Positions 34,365-43,540 of a DNA stretch of 64,000 nt are shown here, piece by piece. The DNA is from Sporocytophaga myxococcoides (GTDB lineage: Bacteria; Bacteroidota; Bacteroidia; Cytophagales; Cytophagaceae), in assembly GCF_000775915.1 (NCBI RefSeq), contig NZ_BBLT01000015.1, positions 1 to 64,000 on the forward strand, read 5' to 3'. The translations under genes were made by a program, and so were the position numbers. A model generated the notes under the pieces. The model was not told the origin of the DNA and ran no database searches. It worked only from the letters and a program-made list of their open reading frames with translations. Position 1 is the stretch's first letter. Each line of letters opens with the position of its first letter.

Positions 34365-35259
34365 AAACAATGCTAACCTAAGATTGTAATTTGACTGGGA
34401 AGGGAGCTTTCCCTGTCAACGAAAGGACACCAATTAATAAACTCTTCACATTTCAGATACTAAATAAAAAGATTAAGTAATAAAACTCTCTGAAACAATA
34501 AGCTCTTTTGAGAACTGATAAAAGATTGTCACAGAACAATTCACCTTACATTTCCACCATCGACAGAAGCCATGCCATGGCACAGATATAGATTATCTTA
34601 AGTATAAGATCTTGCATATACTTTTTACGAATCTTTCTAAATTTTAACATGGAAAATTTCATCCTATTATCTCCAACTATTAGTTACTGTAAAAGTTTTG
34701 TAATGAGCAACCTTACGAACAACTCTAATACCCTTAATCATACCCTTAGCAACTTTATTTTAAATAAAATATTTAAAAGTTATTCATATTAGCATTAACA
34801 CTGTAGAATCTACCTGACTGGAAATAAAAACTAACAAACATACAACGGCCCTCTGGAATACAGCAACTTATCTGCTAACAAAACTGAGGCTGTTAAGTAA
34901 TATCTCGTTTTCAAAAGGTGTAAATCCTTAATGGATCAAATGCTACGGTCTAGGCAAAACAAAGCACGTACCAATTGAAAACAATGAAGAAATTCAAAAG
35001 AAAAACAGAATTGCAGAATTTCATTTCATCGAGGTTAAAGCGTTTCCCGCCTCTGAATTGAAAAATATTTTTCAAACGAATAAATCAACCAGAAACCAAG
35101 TAACAAAACTACAATTAAAAGATCTCAATTTAAGCATTTGAAACCTTCCTCCTCATAAAGCATTATTGGCATGATAAAAATTATTTACCTCGATAAATCC
35201 TTTGATAACACTCATTAGTTTAGATTTGAAATTTAGACTTTTGAAAACATATAATTATT
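34365..35259. other. Intergenic region upstream of the sulfatase
   Basis: About 900 bp without a supportable gene, RNA or repeat. Short open frames here have no family resemblance. The sulfatase promoter should lie at its right end. Confidence 0.4.
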
Positions 35260-36858
35260 ATGAATAGGGGCTTCCTGATAGTACCATTATTAGTATTATT
35301 GATGCTATGTACATCTGTTAAATTTATAGAAAACACAACTACAAATGCTGCAACTGACAGCAGGCCCAACATCATTATTATACTTGCTGATGATATGGGA
35401 TTTTCTGATCTTGGTTGCTATGGTTCTGAAATCCACACACCCAATCTGGATAAACTAGCCCATCAAGGATTACGCATGACTAACTTTTACAATGCAGGCC
35501 GTTGTTGTCCATCTCGAGCATCTATCCTTACCGGCCTTTATCCTCATCAAGCAGGAATCGGTGATATGCTTCAAAATAAAGGGTCTTATGCTTACCAGGG
35601 TTTTCTAAGTGATAGCTGCATTACAATAGCTCAGCTATTGAAACAGGCAGGTTATCATACTATCACCTCAGGAAAATGGCATGTTGGTACATCCCCATCT
35701 GCCCTTGCACATAACAGAGGCTTTGACAAGTCATTCTGTATGTTGAATAACGGAAGCAGTTATTTTAAAAACGGACCGTTGTATAATGATGGAAGAACTG
35801 TCATGTTTATGCAGAATGGCCATGTGATAAATAGAGATACCACATATTACCTCACACAAAACATTACTGACTTTGCTTTAAATACAATAGACGAACAAAA
35901 GAATAACAAAAATCCCTTCTTCTTATACCTTACATACACAGCTCCTCACTGGCCGATACAGGCTCTTGAAGAAGACATCCAATTATTCAGAGGCAAATAC
36001 TTGATTGGCTGGGATTCTATTAGAGAACATAGATTAAAAAAACAAATCAAGGAAAAGATCTTCAACAAGAAAACAAAACTTACTTCTCGGTATTACAAAG
36101 TTCCCCAATGGAATAATGTCAATGAAAATGATAGAAATTTATGGGACTTACGCATGTCCATATATGCTGCAATGATTTATAGAATGGACAAAGGAATCGG
36201 AGAAATTCTTCAAAAACTCCAGGAGACTGGTGAAGATAAGAACACGTTGATTATATTCTTATCAGATAATGGAGGCAGCGGAGACGAAGTACAAAAAGAT
36301 AAGTTCGTAATTCAGAGAAGCGGAATCCCCGGAACAGGTGACTATATTGACAGTTATCAAAAAAACTGGGGCAATGCAAGCAATACACCATTTTCCATGT
36401 TTAAAAAGAACATGCATGAAGGAGGTATTTCAACTCCATTTATAGCATATTTTCCAGGAGTAATTAAACCAGGACAAATTAATCATTCAACAGGTCATAT
36501 AATTAATATCTTACCTACATGCATAGAATTAGCAAAAATAAAATACCCACAGACATTTAATGGAATCCACCTGAAACAACTGGAAGGCAAAAGTATGATT
36601 AATATCTTCAAGGGCGCCACGTCAGGAAATGATACATTATACTGGGAGCATGAAGGAAACAAAGCAATAAGAGTAGCAAACTGGAAACTAGTTTACGAGC
36701 TGGAGCAAAATGAATGGCAACTCTACGATTTGCAAACTGACAGATCAGAGATTAGTAACTTAGTAAATAAATATCCAGACAAAGTAAAACAACTAAAAGC
36801 TACCCATGATGAGTGGTGTTCAAAAGTTGGAGTAGTTGACTGGAACACTATAAAATGA
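35260..36858 (+). CDS. Sulfatase (arylsulfatase family)
   Basis: 532 residues. An N-terminal hydrophobic segment (residues 1-17, ending MLCTS) is a signal peptide or anchor. The type I sulfatase signature is complete: C82-C-P-S-R-A-S-I-L-T-G, where C82 would be converted to formylglycine. Metal ligands are D44-D45 (LADDMGFSDLGCYGSEIHTP) and a D-N pair in LIIFLSDNGGSGD. K and H come from TSGKWHVGTSP, and FLYLTYTAPHWPIQ supplies another active-site His. The C-terminal subdomain ends NWKLVYE...WQLYDLQTD, as usual. It probably removes sulfate from a polysaccharide or small ester in the periplasm. No sulfatase-maturing enzyme is nearby, so maturation depends on a gene elsewhere. Monocistronic. Confidence 0.93.
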   Translation: MNRGFLIVPLLVLLMLCTSVKFIENTTTNAATDSRPNIIIILADDMGFSDLGCYGSEIHTPNLDKLAHQGLRMTNFYNAGRCCPSRASILTGLYPHQAGIGDMLQNKGSYAYQGFLSDSCITIAQLLKQAGYHTITSGKWHVGTSPSALAHNRGFDKSFCMLNNGSSYFKNGPLYNDGRTVMFMQNGHVINRDTTYYLTQNITDFALNTIDEQKNNKNPFFLYLTYTAPHWPIQALEEDIQLFRGKYLIGWDSIREHRLKKQIKEKIFNKKTKLTSRYYKVPQWNNVNENDRNLWDLRMSIYAAMIYRMDKGIGEILQKLQETGEDKNTLIIFLSDNGGSGDEVQKDKFVIQRSGIPGTGDYIDSYQKNWGNASNTPFSMFKKNMHEGGISTPFIAYFPGVIKPGQINHSTGHIINILPTCIELAKIKYPQTFNGIHLKQLEGKSMINIFKGATSGNDTLYWEHEGNKAIRVANWKLVYELEQNEWQLYDLQTDRSEISNLVNKYPDKVKQLKATHDEWCSKVGVVDWNTIK

Positions 36859-37708
36859 TGAATTTTATTAATGAATTAGAAACGAAATTTTTCATGTTCT
36901 ACATCTCTAAAAATTACTAGTTTTAATTTTGTTAATGGCTATATATTATTTTATCAATAAAATACTAAGTGCCTGTCTTCAAAAACAATCCAAAGACAGA
37001 ATACTAGTTATACAACTGTTATTTTTAATTAAGGATATTGTTAATGATGTTATCACTACAAGATGATTTACGCTATAGCAATTTTTATTTTTTAAATTAA
37101 ATGAAGCCTCAATTTCTAACATAATAAAAAATAAAAATTGAATTTTAAGAAAGTTAACATGACAAGAATTTTACACCCACTACATCACAATGTACAAAAT
37201 GATGCTGCCAATCCAATTGAAAAAAAATGGCCCGGACTGGTCCACACAACCTATTAAACTTATAGAATGGAAAAGGAATCAAATATATATTTTAGAAACA
37301 TTAATATACATTTCTAAATAAGGTTACGATAATCAAATAATATTTAATGCTAGTAGAACCAACCTAAATATTTTCCATCGGAATTTTTAATAGACAGATT
37401 TTTTTTTAAAATATTTCACAAACAGATTTCCTCTTCCTTTAAACTTTCAAAAATTATAAATATTGCATTGCTTAAAGGAATTAAGTTATCATTTTTAATC
37501 ACCTTAACACAATATTTTTTCTGTAAAATTATATTTTATCAATAGACTCATCCCTATAAACGATAAAGTTCATCTTAAAATAGGACTTTTTCATATAACC
37601 TCAAATCTCTTTCGGCATAAAAATAGGACTTTTTCATATAACCTCAAATCTCTTTCGGCGTAAAAGTAGATCAATGAAAGAAAGAAATAACTAATAAGAA
37701 AGTAAGAG
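36859..37708. other. Intergenic region upstream of chemotaxis module B
   Basis: About 850 bp of very AT-rich DNA without a gene. Its last 130 bp hold a 43-bp tandem repeat (37577-37662) directly upstream of the GAF-PAS gene, the only structured signal seen. Confidence 0.5.
37577..37662. repeat. 43-bp tandem repeat, two copies, upstream of module B
   Basis: The unit begins AAAATAGGACTTTTTCATAT and includes ACCTCAAATCTCTTTCGGC. Copy 1 is 37577-37619, copy 2 is 37620-37662, with only one or two differences. It ends about 46 bp before the start of the 37709 gene, so it overlaps the expected promoter or 5' UTR. Confidence 0.8.
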
Positions 37709-39565
37709 ATGAGCTTCGGCAAAAAACAAGGATTTATATTAACTCTGCTTATATCTGCGTGTTTAATTCTATACTGTACTCAAAAATTCTACAAGGAGAC
37801 CGGACAAAAAATAAATAAACTCCTATCAGTATCTGAAAAGGAACAAATCATTTTAGATTATCCAATAAATACCACCAGAAATCATTTCTCCGACATTAAT
37901 AAAGAATTTACAGAAACAGCAGATGAAATTAGGAGCACTAGTTTTTTTATAAATGAAAATTTATTAAACACTATATCAGAAATAAAAAGTCTTAATCAAG
38001 ATATAAAGAATACAATATCAACTTCAAAAGACAATAACATTCTTTTATCCGACATAGAAAACACTGAAGAATTAAAATCAAAATTTAATATCCTGTCAAG
38101 CCAGCTGCTAGAAGCTTACTCACATATTCAATTATCAGAAAATATACTTTTTGTACTTTTTGTAATCACAATCCTTTTTATTATTAGTATTTCACTGATA
38201 ACATATACAAGTGGAATAAAAAAAGAAATTAACAAAATCACTAATACATTAGATATACTAGCGAAGGGGGATATAAGTAAAATTGAAACGATAGTACCTA
38301 ATGAGTTTAAAAACATCCATATAAAAATAAACACTATCATTGAAAATCAAGCAAATCTGGCCTCCTTTGCAGAAAGGATCGGAGATGGAAACTATCAGGT
38401 GCATTATGATAAACTTGGCGATAATGATAAAATAGGAATTGCATTACTTGGAATGTGTGACAAACTTCAAAAAGTAAACGCAGAAGAAAAGAGGAGAAAC
38501 TGGGCTAATGAAGGTTTTGCAAAATTTTCTGAAATATTAAGAAATGAAAGTAATGAAAAATCACTATCCGATAAATTACTCGTAGCTCTTATAAAATATA
38601 TCAATGCTAACCAAGGCACTATTTTCCTTAAATATGAAGAAGGTGATAAATATTTCCTGAAGCTTATTTCATCCTATGCATGGGATAGAATGAAATATGA
38701 AGACAAAGAAATAGAGATGGGTGAAGGCCTAATAGGACAGGCCGCAATGGAACGAGAATATATTTATCTAACTGACATTCCGGAAAATTTTATCCGAATA
38801 ACATCAGGGCTCGGTGAAGCCCTCCCCTCCAGCGTATTGATTATGCCATTATGTAATAACACAGATGTATTGGGTGTAATGGAATTTGCCTTTTTCAGAA
38901 ACCTGGAAAAATATGAGATAGATTTTTTAGAAAAAATAGCAACCAGCATTGCAACAACATTATCTTCTGTAAAAACAAATGAACAAACCCTTAAATTACT
39001 AAGAGAATCAAGACAAATGACACAGGAAATGAAACTTCAGGAAGGAGAACTTATAAAGCAAGCAGAAGAACTAATGTCAAAAGAGGAGACCCTTTTAAGA
39101 AGCATGAAAGAGTTGGAAGCTGTAAAAGGTACCTTAAGCGACAAACTTGAAGAGGCAAAAGAAGAAATGAAGCAACAGATTAAGGAAATAGAAATTGAAA
39201 AACTTAAAAATGAAGGAATTCTAGAAGGTTGTGTTGATGCTGTTATAACATTTGACAAAAAAGGAAAAATCGAATTCTTCAATAAGGCATCTGAAGAATT
39301 ATTCGGATATAGACGCATTGAGGTATTAGGAATAAACATCAATGAATTAATCAATCTTTATTTAGATGAGAATAGCGGAGACTATTCTGCATTTTATATT
39401 GAAAAAAACAACTTCAAAAAGCCAATAAACATAAGAACTGAGATCTCGGTCAAAAGCAAAACATCTGGAGAGATTCCTGCTTTAATCACTTTATCAAAGA
39501 CTGTTATAGAAGGTAAATTCTACTTTACAATCTTCATCCAAAGTATAGCCGTGGAGCTTTTCTGA
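37709..39565 (+). CDS. Membrane HAMP-GAF-PAS sensor protein without known output domain (module B)
   Basis: 618 residues, a full-length paralogue of the module A protein at 19784. TM helices at about 7-23 and 145-165 enclose a predicted helical periplasmic segment. HAMP-like region follows, then GAF (MGEGLIGQAAMEREYIYLTD), a long charged coiled coil (KLEEAKEEMKQQIKEIEIEK) and PAS (EGCVDAVITFDKKGKIEFFN), ending I-A-V-E-L-F. The periplasmic parts differ most between the two proteins while GAF, coil and PAS are close, as expected if they sense different cues but share a downstream partner. No kinase, cyclase or MCP output domain. It begins with ATG behind a purine-rich stretch and follows the 43-bp tandem repeats. 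Confidence 0.8.
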   Translation: MSFGKKQGFILTLLISACLILYCTQKFYKETGQKINKLLSVSEKEQIILDYPINTTRNHFSDINKEFTETADEIRSTSFFINENLLNTISEIKSLNQDIKNTISTSKDNNILLSDIENTEELKSKFNILSSQLLEAYSHIQLSENILFVLFVITILFIISISLITYTSGIKKEINKITNTLDILAKGDISKIETIVPNEFKNIHIKINTIIENQANLASFAERIGDGNYQVHYDKLGDNDKIGIALLGMCDKLQKVNAEEKRRNWANEGFAKFSEILRNESNEKSLSDKLLVALIKYINANQGTIFLKYEEGDKYFLKLISSYAWDRMKYEDKEIEMGEGLIGQAAMEREYIYLTDIPENFIRITSGLGEALPSSVLIMPLCNNTDVLGVMEFAFFRNLEKYEIDFLEKIATSIATTLSSVKTNEQTLKLLRESRQMTQEMKLQEGELIKQAEELMSKEETLLRSMKELEAVKGTLSDKLEEAKEEMKQQIKEIEIEKLKNEGILEGCVDAVITFDKKGKIEFFNKASEELFGYRRIEVLGININELINLYLDENSGDYSAFYIEKNNFKKPINIRTEISVKSKTSGEIPALITLSKTVIEGKFYFTIFIQSIAVELF

Positions 39566-39605
39566 TTAATCATCTAATATTACAATCCCCTTACAAATAC
39601 TGAAT

Positions 39606-40325
39606 ATGTTAGAACTTGAAGAGGACAATATAATTAAGAATATTATAGAGTTACTTGAAGGAAATAAAATACAAATCCTAAAACTTCAAAAATGTTCTTC
39701 TGAATATTTTCTCTTAATAGGAAGCCTGATTAAAAATATCTCACTACATAATATTTCAGACAAAACAGTAATTATTGATCAGACTGCTATAAGCTGCATC
39801 ATAAAAGACTTGCAGTATCAAGATGCTATGAGACAGAAACTTGAGCACATCGAAACAATTGACGATATGTTGCTTAAGGAACTTAAACAAAGACTTATTG
39901 GACATGGAGGCATATTATATAGCAGTATCATTCCAGAAATAACTTCACTTAATATAGCTCAATTGAAGTTGATTTTAGATGAATATAGATTGGTAGTTGA
40001 CAACATACAGAAGAATTTACAAAAGCTAGAAGCGCATCACATAGAAGCCACTTCAGTCAGCATAACAAAACACTTAGAACTAAACCCATTGACCAATACA
40101 CTGATAATGGACATTATTAAAAGGCATACTTTAATTTCTCAACTATCACTGGATAATAATCATAAAAGAAAAAAGGACATAAAAGCAGTTGTGTTAAAAT
40201 TAATGAACCACTATACAATGCAAAGCGAGAGAGACGTTTTCAACCAGACATTTGAAAGAGAAATAAATAATTGCCCGGACAATCAATTTGAAAATAATCA
40301 GGAAAACAATATTGAGTTTTTTTAA
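39606..40325 (+). CDS. Candidate CheZ-like CheY-P phosphatase (module B)
   Basis: 239 helical residues, paralogue of 21608. The motif block reads D-L-Q-Y-Q-D-A-M-R-Q-K-L-E-H, keeping D73-x3-Q77 in CheZ-like spacing. Near the C-terminus H-Y-T-M-Q-S-E-R-D-V corresponds to the same block in module A, and the tail ends NNIEFF. Between these blocks the two proteins differ strongly, so the conserved residues are likely functional. It remains intact although the STAS, cheA and cheW genes after it are broken. This suggests its product still serves CheY made from elsewhere in the window. The function is inferred, not shown. Confidence 0.55.
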   Translation: MLELEEDNIIKNIIELLEGNKIQILKLQKCSSEYFLLIGSLIKNISLHNISDKTVIIDQTAISCIIKDLQYQDAMRQKLEHIETIDDMLLKELKQRLIGHGGILYSSIIPEITSLNIAQLKLILDEYRLVVDNIQKNLQKLEAHHIEATSVSITKHLELNPLTNTLIMDIIKRHTLISQLSLDNNHKRKKDIKAVVLKLMNHYTMQSERDVFNQTFEREINNCPDNQFENNQENNIEFF

Positions 40326-40339
40326 GAAGAAGTATTAAA

Positions 40340-40656
40340 ATGGAGAAGTTAGCAATAAAGACCTTTGCAAAAGACAACTCTTATATTGACATAAAATTAC
40401 AGGAGATGTTTCACTAAAGCACATTTAAAAATTATAAAGTGAACTACAACGAATTAAAGATTCATACAAGAAATATACTATACCATATTCAGAAGTAAAC
40501 AATATTGATGATGCAGGATTCCAAGTCCTATACTCCTATTTTAAGCTTTTACAAAAAAAGAAACAAGAGAGATACATAGCAGATCAATCCAATGATGAGT
40601 TGATAAAGATTTTAAACTGCGCTGGTATTTTAGATATTCTATATCTAAAAAAATAA
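40340..40656 (+). pseudogene. Frameshifted STAS-domain gene (module B)
   Basis: Starts MEKLAIKTFAKDNSYIDIKL, then the frame breaks. T-G-D-V-S-L-K-H appears in the next frame, and the remainder (KYTIPYSEVNNIDDAGFQVL, ending NCAGILDILYLKK) in yet another. Pieces align in order with the STAS proteins at 22331 and 44825 (strand, D-x-x-G-x-Q-V-L, C-terminal helix). At least two lesions. It sits exactly where the STAS gene is expected, between the CheZ-like gene and cheY. Confidence 0.7.
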
Positions 40657-40715
40657 ATAAGATATAGATTTATACAGATATAGACAAACAAATGAAATTG
40701 TAATATTATTAAATC

Positions 40716-41081
40716 ATGAAAAAGACGATTCTTATAGCGGATGATTCTGAGAGCGTAAGGGAAGTTGTAAGTTACACATTAATTAATGCAGGATATGAAG
40801 TGCTTATAGGAGTAGATGGTGAAGACGCATTGAAGTATCTTAATGGTAAGGAAATTCATCTGGTATTGACGGATCTACACATGCCAAAGATGGACGGTAT
40901 TGCCCTTATTAAGGAAGTAAGAGCAAAGTCTGAATATAAGTTCATTCCTATTCTTTTCTTAACAACGGAATCGCTTTCTTCCAAAAAGGAAGAAGCAAAA
41001 GCAGCCGGTGCAACCGGTTGGATTGTTAAGCCTTTTGTGCCAGAGAAACTTATAGAAACGATACAGAGGGTAATAAGATAA
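40716..41081 (+). CDS. cheY: Chemotaxis response regulator CheY (module B)
   Basis: 121-residue receiver, intact. D9-D10 (ILIADDSES), phospho-Asp D53 (VLTDLHMP), Thr in LFLTTES and Lys in GWIVKPF are all present, again with Trp at the Tyr106 position. It is very close to the module C CheY. Its own cheA is reduced to a stub directly downstream, so it must be phosphorylated by the CheA of module A or C, or not at all. Confidence 0.92.
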   Translation: MKKTILIADDSESVREVVSYTLINAGYEVLIGVDGEDALKYLNGKEIHLVLTDLHMPKMDGIALIKEVRAKSEYKFIPILFLTTESLSSKKEEAKAAGATGWIVKPFVPEKLIETIQRVIR

Positions 41082-41083
41082 TT

Positions 41084-41188
41084 GAAAAATTCAAGCTTTA
41101 TTTTTGATGAAGCAACAGGTTTAATCACAGAACTGGAACTTGTAGCTTTACTTCTGAATAATAGTAAGAAAGATAAATCTTTATAGAG
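41084..41188 (+). pseudogene. cheA: Stub of cheA (module B)
   Basis: Directly after cheY, 34 codons read LKNSSFIFDEATGLITELEL and VALLLNNSKKDKSL, then a stop. This aligns with the first 35 residues of module C CheA (F-K-A-V-F-F-E-E-A-T-T-L-I-N-E-L-E). The phospho-His helix and everything after it, about 1.9 kb, is gone: the next recognisable sequence is cheW at 41281. A large internal deletion removed nearly the whole gene. Confidence 0.75.
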
Positions 41189-41280
41189 GATATCTTAAAA
41201 AAATATGCCCACCCTGAAAGTCCATTGCAAGTTCGTAATACTTACAATCGATGTAAATATACTTAATACAAATCAATTTT

Positions 41281-41750
41281 ATGAACGATGAAAATTTAAC
41301 GACTCATTCTTACCTCTCATTTAAGTAGCAAACGAAGTTTTTGCTGTAAACTTATCGCATGTCAAAGACGTATTACAATTAAGCAAAATTACGAAAATAC
41401 CCAAATCTCCTGATTATCTGTTAGGCATTATTAACTTAAGAGGTGATGCTCTTCCCGTAGCCAATACAAGTATAAAATTTGGCCTTGGTGTTGTTGCTGA
41501 CACAATAATTAGCTGTATAAAATGATCTTGAATCTTAAGCTAAATGGTCAAAAAAATTATGGCAGCCTTGGACCGATTCGGTTTGCTAATTATTCGAAGT
41601 AAATAAACAATTAGTACTCACATAGGAATAAATAGAAGGCAGAATTCATTTCAGGGATGTATAATCCAAATGAAAGCTTTATCTAAGGATGGATATGAAC
41701 AAGCCATTTTCATCCGAATAGCTCTCTATTTTACAGGAAAATACCATGCT
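41281..41750 (+). pseudogene. cheW: Decayed cheW (module B)
   Basis: Starts MNDENLTTHSYLSFK followed by a stop. It continues in another frame as NEVFAVNLSHVKDVLQLSKI and KSPDYLLGIINLRGDALPVA, then IKFGLG, parallel to the intact CheWs (KVPKSPDFMTGVINLRGNVL). Further fragments (AEFISGMYNPNESFI, then MDMNKPFSSE) correspond to the CheW C-terminus and reach about 41750. At least four lesions, spread along the whole length, which argues for true decay rather than one bad read. Confidence 0.8.
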
Positions 41751-41823
41751 TTGAATTCTTGATACTTATAATTCTAAATTCTTAAATACACCACTTATAT
41801 AAAACTATTAACCCTGATTATCT

Positions 41824-43479
41824 ATGAAAATACGTCATCAACTTTTTATTGGAAACGGTCTAGTGTTGATCATGATCATCGCCCTGGCTACAGTTTCTTA
41901 TAATAGCATCAATTCCCTTATAGCAACTTCAAAATGGGTAGACCATACCCATGAAGTAATTGAAAGAGCAAATTCGTTAGGGAAATTATTAATCGATATG
42001 GAAACAGGAGAGCGAGGCTTTTTGCTTACAGGTGAGGAAGAATATTTGGAACCATATAATGAAGGAAAGAAAAGATTTAAAACAGTGCTTAACGAAGTAA
42101 AGCAACTTGTCAACGATAATCCTGAACAAGTGGCAAGGTTTGAAGCGGTTGATAATCTTGAGGCTCAATGGCATGAAAAGACTGGTAATATTGAAATCAG
42201 TACCAGAAGAAAGATTAATGAAGGAACGGCGAGTATGGACGATCTGATGGTATTGATAAATAAAAAATCCGGTAAACAAACTATGGATCAGCTACGGGTT
42301 AAACTTGAGGAAATTATTAAAATCGAAAAAGGGTTGATGGATAAAAGAACACAGGAATCAGATGCAACAGCAGCCAACTCAATATCTACTTCATTGATAG
42401 GAGCAACACTTGGATTTATTATATGCCTGGGAGTAGCAATCTGGATTGTACTTTCAATATCAAGCTCTTTAAAAATTGCGAATGAAGCGATCAAATCAGT
42501 AGCAGAAGGCGATCTTTCTTTGAAGATAGATACAAGCAAAAAAGATGAAGTTGGAGAAATGCTTAAACACCTGCAGGAAATGGTTAATAAGTTAAATGAA
42601 ACACTAACATTTATCAGCACGGCTGCCGAAAACATTAGTTCTGCCAGCAAACAAATGAGTTCTTCTTCTCAGCAGCTTTCTGAAGGAGCTACTGAACAAG
42701 CCGCTTCTGCGGAAGAAGTTTCAACTTCTATGGAACAGATGACCAGTAACATTCAGCAAAGCACCCAGAACGCACAGGAGACAGAAAAGATTTCCCTTAA
42801 GGCAACAGAAGATGTAAGTGAAGGAGGCAAATCAGTTAGCATGACTGTGATGTCAATGAAGGAAATTGCTCAGAAAATTTCAATTATAGGAGAAATTGCC
42901 AGACAAACGAATTTGCTGGCTCTTAATGCAGCTGTGGAAGCAGCAAGAGCTGGCGAGCATGGTAAAGGATTTGCGGTTGTAGCTGCAGAAGTACGAAAAC
43001 TGGCAGAAAGAAGTCAGCAGGCAGCAATCGAAATAGATGCACTTTCAAAAACCAGTGTAACAATTGCTGAAAAGTCTGGAAAAATACTTGAGCTGATCGT
43101 TCCAGATATTCAGAAAACTTCAAGGTTAATTCAGGAGATCACTGCATCCAGCAATGAGCAGAGTTCCGGAGCTGAGCAGGTAAACAGTTCTATTCAGCAA
43201 CTTAACAGAGTTATCCAGAATAATGCTGCTACCGCTGAAGAGATGGCGGCAAGCGCTGAAGAACTGGAAGCACAAGCAGTATCTTTAGAAGAAACCATTT
43301 CATTCTTTAATCTCGGACATGACAAAAGTAAAAGGTACACTTCTGGGGATAATGGATATACAAAAAAGAAGAGTTTTTCAAAACAAGCACCTACAGTTAA
43401 AACTGGAAAATCTATAAATGGCGTAGCTATAAAACTCGACAATGGTTCGGTTTCCGACGCAGATTTTACAAAGTTTTAA
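41824..43479 (+). CDS. Methyl-accepting chemotaxis protein with CHASE3 sensor (module B)
   Basis: 551 residues. TM1 (about 8-27) and TM2 (about 185-205) flank a CHASE3 domain ([30 protein letters not shown]). CHASE3 is a helical extracellular sensor of unknown ligand. HAMP and signalling domain follow with the tip [20 protein letters not shown] and [20 protein letters not shown]. The region after the second helix bundle is a flexible linker ending D-F-T-K-F, which fits the CheR/CheB tether pattern x-(HFYW)-x-x-(HFYW). The gene is intact next to decayed cheA and cheW, so it probably signals through the CheA/CheW of module A or C. It ends in a strong hairpin. Confidence 0.9.
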   Translation: MKIRHQLFIGNGLVLIMIIALATVSYNSINSLIATSKWVDHTHEVIERANSLGKLLIDMETGERGFLLTGEEEYLEPYNEGKKRFKTVLNEVKQLVNDNPEQVARFEAVDNLEAQWHEKTGNIEISTRRKINEGTASMDDLMVLINKKSGKQTMDQLRVKLEEIIKIEKGLMDKRTQESDATAANSISTSLIGATLGFIICLGVAIWIVLSISSSLKIANEAIKSVAEGDLSLKIDTSKKDEVGEMLKHLQEMVNKLNETLTFISTAAENISSASKQMSSSSQQLSEGATEQAASAEEVSTSMEQMTSNIQQSTQNAQETEKISLKATEDVSEGGKSVSMTVMSMKEIAQKISIIGEIARQTNLLALNAAVEAARAGEHGKGFAVVAAEVRKLAERSQQAAIEIDALSKTSVTIAEKSGKILELIVPDIQKTSRLIQEITASSNEQSSGAEQVNSSIQQLNRVIQNNAATAEEMAASAEELEAQAVSLEETISFFNLGHDKSKRYTSGDNGYTKKKSFSKQAPTVKTGKSINGVAIKLDNGSVSDADFTKF

Positions 43480-43486
43480 ATCATAT

Positions 43487-43527
43487 AGCAGATATTGGAA
43501 AGCCTGAATAGTCATTCAATATCTGCT
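43487..43527 (+). terminator. Hairpin after the CHASE3 MCP gene
   Basis: AGCAGATATTG (43487-43497) is the exact reverse complement of 43517-43527. It is followed by TAAATTTTCC. It lies 7 bp past the MCP stop and separates module B from the porin gene. Confidence 0.7.
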
Positions 43528-43540
43528 TAAATTTTCCCAG

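Noticed and set aside
37577-37662. CRISPR array
   Set aside because: Only two adjacent copies with no spacer between them and no cas genes; it is a simple tandem repeat.
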